Positions 6,123 to 11,623 of a stretch of 11,623 nucleotides of DNA are shown here, in pieces. A program made the position numbers and the translations under genes. The stretch spans positions 1 through 11,623 of the forward strand of contig JAZLIT010000005.1 of assembly GCA_045617525.1 (NCBI GenBank), written 5' to 3'. The notes under the pieces are model-generated. The model saw only the letters and a program-made list of their open reading frames with translations, did no database searches and was not told where the DNA came from. This DNA comes from JAZLIT01 sp045617525 (GTDB lineage: Bacteria; Bacillota; Bacilli; Bacillales_A; Planococcaceae). Within the stretch, counting starts at the first letter, position 1. Each line of letters starts with the position of its first letter.

Positions 6123-6164
6123 AAAATAAGAATGATAATTATGAATAATTATCATTCTTATTTT
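6123..6164 (+). terminator. Strong hairpin with T-run between precursor and exporter genes (attenuator?)
   Basis: Bases 6123-6142 and 6145-6164 are perfectly complementary 20-base arms (starting AAAATAAGAATGATAA), followed by T at 6165 within a TTTTT run. It begins 8 bases after the precursor stop. It would terminate most transcripts, or stabilise the 3' end of the precursor message, leaving reduced read-through into the exporter gene. The palindromic GATAAT/ATTATC halves superficially resemble a Fur box but the spacing is wrong. Confidence 0.75.
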
Positions 6165-6172
6165 TATACCTT

Positions 6173-6188
6173 TAGCAAAACTTTCATA
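6173..6188. promoter_or_regulatory. Degenerate PlcR-box-like palindrome upstream of the exporter
   Basis: TAGCAAAACTTTCATA matches the PlcR box TATGNAnnnnTnCATA at 8 of 10 fixed positions: the right half is perfect (TTCATA), the left half has two mismatches. It is 74 bases before the exporter ATG and could give that gene, together with the BtrH-like gene, its own regulated promoter. In DNA this A+T-rich a chance match is quite possible. Confidence 0.25.
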
Positions 6189-6261
6189 TATGGTACTTAT
6201 CAAATAACTCAAGAATTAAGCAATTCACTAATATACCAACATTAATAGAGGGAGGATACCT

Positions 6262-7836
6262 ATGTGGGTTTTTTTATATAAATATTACAAGGAATACAAG
6301 TGGGCAATTGTTTTATTTTTTTTAATCTCTCTCTTATTATCTTTATTATTATCAATTTTCCCAGTTATTATAGGAAAGCTAATAGACAATTTTTCTAATA
6401 CGGGTTCAAGTAGCAATACATATATATTATTTATAGTTTATTCCGTCCTATTTGTAATATTAAGTGGAGCACAACCTTACCTTAATAACAATATTACTAA
6501 TAATATAAATTATACTATTAGAAAGGGTTTAATGAACAATATTAAGGAAAAAAAACTTAATGATATTCAAAATAATAAGAATAATATTTTACAAATTATA
6601 GTGGGTGATGTTCCGTATTGCCAAAGTATACTAATTTCAATTATTTTTAATTTTATAATTCAAGCTATAACTTTCACTGTTATCCTACTCATTTTATGCT
6701 CCATTAGTTTACATCTATCATTAATATTAATTTTATCAATCCCTATATATATATTAATTTACCATTACTTCGGAAGTAAATTAAAGGATATTAATATTAA
6801 CCACCTCGAAATAAGAGACAAAGTTTCAGATAATATACAAAATATTTTAATTAATTTACCTATACTTAAACATTTAACTGATCACAAAGAAACATTTTAT
6901 ACTCATTATAATAGGAAATTAAAAGAATTATATACAAACTACAAGAGATTAGGAATTATAAACACTTCAATAAAGACTATATACATTTTACTACAAGTAA
7001 TAATTTTTGTAATAGTTATCTTGTGGGGAAAAGATATGGTTTTAAAAGAAGAAATAACTGTAGGTGCATATATCACATTTACACTATTTGTATTTAATTT
7101 TTTTGCACCCATTCAACAATTAATAAATTTATTAATTGATTATAAAGTTGCACTAGTATCTGTTAAACGGGTTCAAGAAATTTTTGATTTAGCAAATGAA
7201 GTTGATATAAACAAAAGTACTAATATTTTTAAAAATGATATAAATATCTACATTGAAAAGTTTAATAATCCTTATTCAAATACAAGTTTTACAGGAGTTA
7301 TTAAACCTAACGAAATAAACTATTTGATTGGAAGAAATGGTTCTGGAAAAACAACTTTAATAAAAATGTTAAATAAATATATAGATCTAAATGATAGCTC
7401 AATTAAAATTGGGAGTACAGATATAAATGCTATAGATTTAAATGAAATAAGAACCAATGTAAGAAATTTATATCAAACCCCTTTAGTTTTTAATTATGAT
7501 GTAACCAATTTAGTGTTTAGATATCAAGAAGTTAGAAATCTTCTAAATCCTTTAGTAATAAAATTTATAGATAAATATATTAAACTATTTGAAGGTGTAA
7601 AGTCCTTTAAAAACTTATCCGCTGGTCAAAAACAATTATTTTGTTTTATAGATGTATTAATGGAGAATCCTAGAGTTATTATCGTCGATGAAGGTTTTTC
7701 AAATCTAGATACGAATATGGTTAGAGAATGTATGGAATTGTTAAATTTATTGAAAAATCAAAATCTTATTCTGATAGTTACACACGATGAATATTTAATT
7801 AATAATTTCAATTCAAATATTTTAGTAATGCAATAA
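6262..7836 (+). CDS. ABC exporter (fused membrane and ATPase domains) of the modified peptide
   Basis: A 524-residue half-transporter of the ABCB type has hydrophobic helices at about 14-35, 53-70, 122-148, 150-170, 238-256 and 266-292. The nucleotide-binding domain follows: Walker A GRNGSGKTT (357-365), Q-loop LYQTPL (403-408), signature LSAGQ (452-456, in place of LSGGQ), Walker B VIIVDEG (472-478) and switch His508 in VTHDE. It is shorter than the usual 570-600 residues, mainly in the ATPase domain. There is no N-terminal C39 peptidase, so leader removal must be done by another protein. GGGAGG precedes the ATG. It is expected to work as a homodimer, exporting the product and probably giving producer immunity, since no separate immunity gene is seen. 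Confidence 0.88.
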   Translation: MWVFLYKYYKEYKWAIVLFFLISLLLSLLLSIFPVIIGKLIDNFSNTGSSSNTYILFIVYSVLFVILSGAQPYLNNNITNNINYTIRKGLMNNIKEKKLNDIQNNKNNILQIIVGDVPYCQSILISIIFNFIIQAITFTVILLILCSISLHLSLILILSIPIYILIYHYFGSKLKDININHLEIRDKVSDNIQNILINLPILKHLTDHKETFYTHYNRKLKELYTNYKRLGIINTSIKTIYILLQVIIFVIVILWGKDMVLKEEITVGAYITFTLFVFNFFAPIQQLINLLIDYKVALVSVKRVQEIFDLANEVDINKSTNIFKNDINIYIEKFNNPYSNTSFTGVIKPNEINYLIGRNGSGKTTLIKMLNKYIDLNDSSIKIGSTDINAIDLNEIRTNVRNLYQTPLVFNYDVTNLVFRYQEVRNLLNPLVIKFIDKYIKLFEGVKSFKNLSAGQKQLFCFIDVLMENPRVIIVDEGFSNLDTNMVRECMELLNLLKNQNLILIVTHDEYLINNFNSNILVMQ

Positions 7837-7862
7837 TATAGTTAATTATAAGGAGTTGTGCT

Positions 7863-8873
7863 ATGAAATTATTGGCTGATTTTCCTATCCGAAAAGGCAC
7901 ACACTGTGCTACTTTGTCGCTCTCTGAAATAATGGAGTTTAATGGATATGAATTTTCTGAAGCGTTAGTATTGGGGATTTCTGGAGGAGTTGAATTCTCA
8001 TATGTATATTCTATGAATAAAGATTTCCCTCGCTTAATTTTCACAAGATCTCCCATGATTGAATTTGATTTTTTCAAAAACATAGGACTAGATTTTAAAT
8101 GGAATAAAGAACGTGAATTAAGTTTTAATGAGATTAAATCATCAATAGATAATAATCAACCTATACTAGCATTAACAGATACTCAAAGATTAGATTTTTT
8201 TGGAGTTACAGCGCCTAGTATGGCCTATCATACACTTATTATCATCGGTTATAATGAAGATGATGAAACAGTAAAAATTTCTGATTTTATAGGTTCAAAT
8301 ATTTTTTCAAGTGATTATCAAAGTTTATCTCATGCAATAAATATAGCAAAACCACCATTTTTTTATAAAAATATATGGAGTCCCATAGGACAAATTAAAA
8401 TAAGTAAAAGTGTAGAGGAAATGATATTTGATGGCATGAGAATGAACGCTATAAAAATGTTATTTCCCACTTCTGAACACTCTGGAGTTAAAGCTCTAAC
8501 TAAACTTAAAAATGAAGTATCAGAATGGAGAAAATTAGAAAATTATCAAATGAGTTTTTTACATGTCTATCTATCTATAGAAAAAATAGGTACAGGAGGC
8601 AGTGGGTTCAGAAAAATGTATAGGCAATTTTTAGAGGAAATTCCCAAACATACAAATCGAATTGATACAAAAAATTTGATAGATAAAATGGAAGTTATAG
8701 TGAATTTATATAGTGAATTAAGTGAGAACTTTAAACTTGCTTCTAAAATTGATGATGAAAGTTATATAAAAAAGATTCAATCAATTTTGGGAGAAATTAT
8801 TATAAATGAAACTGAATTTTGGAATATGGTATTAAAAGCCGTGAATTCAAGTAGATATGGTTTAGTAATTTGA
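7863..8873 (+). CDS. BtrH-N/DUF4872-type papain-fold protein, possible leader peptidase or acyltransferase
   Basis: The 336-residue protein opens with FPIRKGTHCATLSLSEIM and GYEFSEALVLGISGGVEFSY, the pattern of the BtrH N-terminal domain. That domain is a papain/C39-like fold, known from the butirosin enzyme BtrH that moves an acyl chain from a carrier protein to an amine. Candidate catalytic residues are Cys15, His123 (MAYHTLIIIGYN) and Asp141 (KISDF), with C39-like spacing. The C-terminal about 150 residues are helical, as in the DUF4872 half of these proteins. It starts 26 bases after the exporter behind AAGGAG and so is co-expressed with it. In this cluster it may cleave the leader, attach an acyl or amino group, or inactivate the product for self-protection; the sequence does not decide. 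Confidence 0.7.
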   Translation: MKLLADFPIRKGTHCATLSLSEIMEFNGYEFSEALVLGISGGVEFSYVYSMNKDFPRLIFTRSPMIEFDFFKNIGLDFKWNKERELSFNEIKSSIDNNQPILALTDTQRLDFFGVTAPSMAYHTLIIIGYNEDDETVKISDFIGSNIFSSDYQSLSHAINIAKPPFFYKNIWSPIGQIKISKSVEEMIFDGMRMNAIKMLFPTSEHSGVKALTKLKNEVSEWRKLENYQMSFLHVYLSIEKIGTGGSGFRKMYRQFLEEIPKHTNRIDTKNLIDKMEVIVNLYSELSENFKLASKIDDESYIKKIQSILGEIIINETEFWNMVLKAVNSSRYGLVI

Positions 8874-8928
8874 GTTAATTTCATAATTCCAATCCCTTCA
8901 GCATCAAGGGCTTTCAAACAATAAAAAA

Positions 8929-10383
8929 AGGACACCTCCCAAATTTGATATAATTTAAGTGACCAAACAAAAATTATCCATGAGGTGAATGTCCTATGAC
9001 TATTGTAAAACAAATAAGCCTTTTTGACATCCAAGAATTATGGGAGATGGAAAGTTCGCATCGTTTTGACGCTATTTTTGCCACATTCGATGTACAACCG
9101 ATTTTTCATTTGTTCTCAAAAAAGACGATGCGTGGCGCACCACGTGAATTAAATTACGGTGCCATGATTCAATCGCTAATCATTCGTATTGTTGAGCGTA
9201 TACCCACGATAAAGGATTTAGTTAAGCGTTTAGTCAACGATCATTTATTTCGTTTAGATTTCGGGTTCCTTGTGTCGGACTCAGTTCCTTCGGAAGCTTC
9301 CTATTCCCGTATAATCGATGTCATAAGTCAATCGACTGTTCTTGATGACATGCAGGATGCTTTGATTCAACATGCATTTCCAGAAGGCTTTCTTTGTGAT
9401 GAACATCTTGCCATTGATGCTACTCATTTCGAATCACGCGATGCTTCGAAACCTTCGGAAAAGAATGAGACAGCACCAAAAAAACGCGGACGAAAAACAA
9501 AAGAAGAACATGCTGCTTGGCTCGTAGAACAAGCAGAAATCGAAGCGAATCAAACGACTTATGAAAAGAAAATTGAGCACCAATTAGATACACCACTGGA
9601 AACACTTTGGGTAGACGCACCAATTGCCCCACAATGGGGCATCAAGAAAAATAGTGATGGTAAAAATACGTTTTGGTATGGCTTTAAAGGACATTTGGCT
9701 TTTCCTCAAAAAGCCAATATATCGTGAGTCGTCTTATGACATCCGGAAATTTACATGATAGTAAAGCAGCGATTCCCTTACTAAAAAAGGTCGAACACTT
9801 GATACCGAATCATTTTACAACGGCTTTATTCGATGCAGGTTATGATTATGAACCAATTTATACACAGACTATTAACCAAAAAATGCGTGTGGTTATCCCA
9901 TACAATGTCCGTCGTGAAGGTGAATTCATCGGCTTCGATGAACATTTTCGTCCAACTTGTGTGCTAGAACATAGCTACTGTTACGACAGTTTTGACGAGC
10001 AATACCGAACACTGAAATTCACACGTCCAAAAGAATGTGCAACGTGTCCGTTACGCGAAGATTCCTTGTGTCAAAAGGTATTCAAAATTAAATGTGATAC
10101 GAATATTCGTAAATATACGTATCCAGCACGTGGCTCTGAACGGTGGAAAACACTTTATAAAGAACGAACAGCTGTCGAACGTGTGAACGCTTATTTAAAA
10201 CAGTATTTTCAGTTGAAAAATGTCCGTCATCGAACAGGAAGAAAAGTAAAACTACATTTCGACCTTGTGACGTTTATTTATAATGCCTGTAAATTAGCAG
10301 CAGACCGAATTAATGCCATCTTACACGATCAAAAGCAAGCAGCCTAAATTTTAAAAACGTAAGTTTTAATATAGGAGTAGTCT
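8929..10383 (+). mobile_element. Insertion sequence with frameshifted DDE transposase
   Basis: One transposase gene occupies nearly all of this stretch. A candidate left end, AGGACACCTCCC (8929-8940), is matched imperfectly and inverted by GGAGTAGTCT (10374-10383), 7 of 10 bases, so the borders are tentative and no target duplication was found. A TATAAT box (8949-8954) lies just inside the left end. Codon use is visibly less A+T-biased than in the peptide operon, consistent with separate acquisition. The 55 bases before it hold only a small CCCTT/AAGGG hairpin (near 8894-8910), perhaps a weak terminator behind the BtrH-like gene. Confidence 0.55.
8996..10347 (+). pseudogene. IS4/IS1182-like DDE transposase, split by a frameshift
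   Basis: Two reading frames (8996-9727 and about 9706-10347) together make one full-length transposase of about 445 residues. The first holds the N-terminal helical region and the first catalytic Asp in HLAIDATHF (Asp141 from the ATG). The second holds ALFDAGYD with the second Asp, a Cys cluster (CATCPL...C...C) and the catalytic Glu in RTAVERVNAY. Around 9700-9705 the sequence GGCTTTTCCTCAAAAAGC would read GHLAVSSKSQYIVSRLM if one base were added (GCTGTTTCC), so a single-base deletion is the simplest explanation. A programmed -1 shift on the A5 run is less likely because the pairing would be poor. GAGGTG precedes the ATG. Confidence 0.8.
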
Positions 10384-10389
10384 AATCTT

Positions 10390-10608
10390 TTGAAAAAGAT
10401 GATTTATGAAATTGATTCAACTGATGTATCTTATCGTTCATTTGGTTATGGAGAGAAATTGTTAAAATACATACATAAATGGGCTGATGAAAATGGGGCT
10501 GAGTATGTAGCTTTAGAATCAGGTATACAAAGAAGTGATGCACACCGATTTTATGAGGATAAATTAGAATATGACAAATGGTGTTATTCCTTTAGAAAAA
10601 CATTGTAA
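10390..10608 (+). pseudogene. Truncated GNAT-type acetyltransferase (C-terminal part)
   Basis: The frame encodes the acetyl-CoA-binding motif YRSFGYGEKLLKYIHKWA and the continuation ENGAEYVALESG and RSDAHRFYEDKL, typical of the C-terminal half of GNAT N-acetyltransferases. About 70-90 residues of the N-terminal half are missing, and the frame opens only 6 bases after the tentative right end of the insertion sequence. I did not find the missing half on the other side of that element, so an insertion plus deletion, or an older truncation, is likely. The TTG at 10390 has GGAG about 13 bases upstream, so a product is not excluded but should be inactive. Confidence 0.75.
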
Positions 10609-10755
10609 CCCGTTTTCAAACTTTAATTATTATTTGTTTACTCGTAATTGTTGAAAATATAAAATCAAATGTTAAAGCATAATGGGTCTTTTTGTGGTAA
10701 CGGGTGCTTTAGGGCAACAAGGATTTATAAAGCATACAAAAATAGACCTAATAAC

Positions 10756-10779
10756 GTTCCCAAATAAAAGTTTGGGAAC
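10756..10779. repeat. Perfect 9-bp inverted repeat GTTCCCAAA/TTTGGGAAC
   Basis: The arms are separated by a 6-base loop (TAAAAG), directly upstream of a larger hairpin. There is no T-run after it, so it may be an operator or recombination site rather than a terminator. Confidence 0.5.
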
Positions 10780-10783
10780 ACAC

Positions 10784-10828
10784 CAAAAAGCCACGAACGT
10801 TGTTACATCAACGTTTCGTGGCTTTTTG
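10784..10828. terminator. Strong bidirectional terminator-like hairpin
   Basis: CAAAAAGCCACGA-ACGTTG (10784-10802) pairs with CAACGTTTCGTGGCTTTTTG (10809-10828), about 19 bp with one bulged base and a 6-base loop. It is bordered by A5 on one side and T5 on the other, so it can act in both directions. It would end transcripts from the acetyltransferase remnant. Confidence 0.75.
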
Positions 10829-11064
10829 TATGAACATTATCTATACAGGATTTTATGCAAAATCAATAAAATCCAATCATAGCAACGGTTTGGGAGCATT
10901 TTGAGTAATGCTGCACAGTCATGGTTAGTGAATAAAATTGTGCATAAAAACCTAGTTCTTATCGTTGTAAATCCGCATAAATCTTACGTCACTTCCTTTA
11001 TCTGAATATAGTATATAATTTATCGTTCTGAAATCTCATATTTTAAGGGTGTATCGTTGTATAA

Positions 11065-11184
11065 GGGATATACCTTATACTCTCCGGTAAAATAGACGTA
11101 TCCATTAAAGGATGTCCTAATGGAAATGATGAAAAAACCAGGCCTATTGAAGACCCAAAATTGTTATTTGAAGATATATTATGA
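11065..11184 (+). pseudogene. Orphan C-terminal reading frame, unidentified
   Basis: An open frame without a start codon ends in DVSIKGCPNGNDEK, then TRPIEDPKLLFEDIL-stop at 11182-11184. A good terminator hairpin follows 17 bases later, which is what one expects behind a real gene. Upstream the frame closes at 11062. I do not recognise the family; it may be the tail of a gene whose front was lost. The overlapping plus and minus frames of similar length look random. Confidence 0.35.
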
Positions 11185-11201
11185 TCCCAAATATCGAAAA
11201 A

Positions 11202-11227
11202 GGACCTCGTCGTATGTGACGGGGTCC
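11202..11227 (+). terminator. Rho-independent terminator behind the orphan frame
   Basis: GGACCTCGTC (11202-11211) pairs with GACGGGGTCC (11218-11227), with one G-T pair and a 6-base loop; A-rich sequence lies before it and CTCCTATTT after it. Confidence 0.65.
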
Positions 11228-11270
11228 TCCTATTTCGGTAATTTAAACCGAAAATCATGCTCTTGTCTTT

Positions 11271-11370
11271 CATTTTTATGCTTTCGCACGGGCTCTATTT
11301 TCATAGTCCCCACAAACCGATCGTTCATTTTTTATGCTTTCGCAAGGGCACTACTTTCATAGTCCCACAA
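11271..11370. repeat. 45-bp direct repeat, two copies (11271-11315 and 11326-11370)
   Basis: Both copies share TTTATGCTTTCGCA, GGGC, then TTTCATAGTCCC and CACAA, differing by a few substitutions and two single-base indels; the period is 55 bases. Each copy can form a small stem between GGG and CCC enclosing CTAT/ATAG or CTA/TAG, with the differing bases still pairing. The repeats lie upstream of an IS21 transposase fragment and may be end repeats of that element, or iteron-like sites. Confidence 0.6.
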
Positions 11371-11404
11371 TATAATTATATTATATGCTGTTAGCGTATA
11401 TTAA

Positions 11405-11623
11405 ATCAATCGTAAGCTTAATTTATCTAGTAGATTTAATACGTTACCTGTTGTCTTACTAAAAACGAAAGATGGCGAACATATTGAGATTAACGTCGCA
11501 GTTTTAGTGCTGAGTCACTCATGTATGCGATTCTTTTATATGAGTATTTCGAAATCACAAGCGGTTTTATTTACGTTCCTTACGGAAACGTTTGAGAAAA
11601 TGGGTGGCGTACCTGAAGAGTTG
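11405..11623 (+). pseudogene. istA: IS21-family transposase IstA fragment (5' truncated, runs off right edge)
   Basis: An open frame without a start codon encodes KTKDGEHIEINVAVLVLSHS, then CMRFFYMSISKSQAVLFTFL and TETFEKMGGVPEEL. This matches the catalytic core of IstA proteins, where VLVLSYSR and the ...FEYFGGVP-E block surround the second Asp. The expected first catalytic motif (QVDW/F) and the helix-turn-helix are absent: residues before about 11455 do not look like IstA. The copy is therefore truncated at its 5' side. It points away from the cluster, opposite to the IstA at the left edge. Confidence 0.7.

Larger units (their letters stand above)
10609..11064. other. Intergenic stretch with hairpins but no recognisable gene
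   Basis: No reading frame here has coding character: a 66-codon frame starting at 10682 runs straight through a terminator-like hairpin and lacks a ribosome binding site. Two strong inverted repeats (listed separately) are the only structure. From 10830 to 11064 I see nothing beyond A+T-rich sequence. Confidence 0.5.

Noticed and set aside
6123..6164. Fur box
   Set aside because: The GATAAT/ATTATC halves are 8 bases apart instead of 1, and the long perfect stem with T-run fits a terminator better.
10682..10882. 66-codon plus-strand frame
   Set aside because: It runs through two hairpins, including a strong terminator, and lacks a ribosome binding site or coding character.
11043..11362. Frames of 76 codons (minus) and 80 codons (plus)
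   Set aside because: They overlap a terminator and the 45-bp repeats and show no recognisable protein features.

Overview
The window is strongly A+T-rich DNA with Bacillus-type ribosome binding sites (AAAGGAGGTGAT, AAGGAG) and IS21-type and DDE insertion sequences. A PlcR-type regulator is also present. Together these point to a Bacillaceae or Planococcaceae host (B. cereus-group, Lysinibacillus-like or a relative), probably an accessory region such as a plasmid or genomic island. I cannot name the species from the sequence.

The centre (about 1.39-8.87 kb) is a compact biosynthetic locus for a ribosomally made, thiazole/oxazole-modified peptide (linear azol(in)e-containing peptide, LAP/TOMM, streptolysin S-like). 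On the minus strand lies a PlcR-family helix-turn-helix/TPR regulator (1388-2275). Forty bases away and divergent is a previously uncalled 31-codon gene (2316-2411). It looks like a PapR-type pheromone precursor: a Lys-rich, hydrophobic export segment ending in LDLPYEV, close to the ADLPFEF-type PapR heptapeptides. Continuing on the plus strand are an M50-type HELGH membrane protease (2492), an E1-like cyclodehydratase partner with a CxxC...CxxC zinc site (2962), a YcaO cyclodehydratase ending in PHPFP (3855) and a SagB-type FMN dehydrogenase (5157). The 44-codon precursor peptide follows (5980-6114): an acidic leader, a hexaglycine tract, then a Cys-rich core behind a near-perfect ribosome binding site. 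A perfect 20-bp-arm hairpin with a T-run comes next (6123-6164), then an ABC exporter (6262) and a BtrH-N-type papain-fold protein (7863).

Inferred workflow: the regulator senses re-imported pheromone and switches on the operon. The E1-like protein binds the leader and presents it to YcaO, which cyclises Cys/Ser in the core. SagB oxidises azolines to azoles, the M50 and/or BtrH-like protein removes the leader or protects the cell, and the ABC protein exports the product. The combination of PlcR/PapR-type signalling with a LAP operon is the most interesting point of the window.

The flanks are mobile DNA. On the left are the N-terminus of an IS21 IstA with its multiple terminal repeats (1-373) and a 408-bp IS21-type miniature element with TG...CA ends and a 7-bp target duplication (510-917). 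Next come a terminator and a 64-bp direct repeat behind the regulator. On the right are a frameshifted DDE insertion sequence (about 8929-10383), a truncated GNAT acetyltransferase, strong hairpins, an orphan C-terminal reading frame with its terminator, a 45-bp direct repeat and an IstA fragment running off the right edge.
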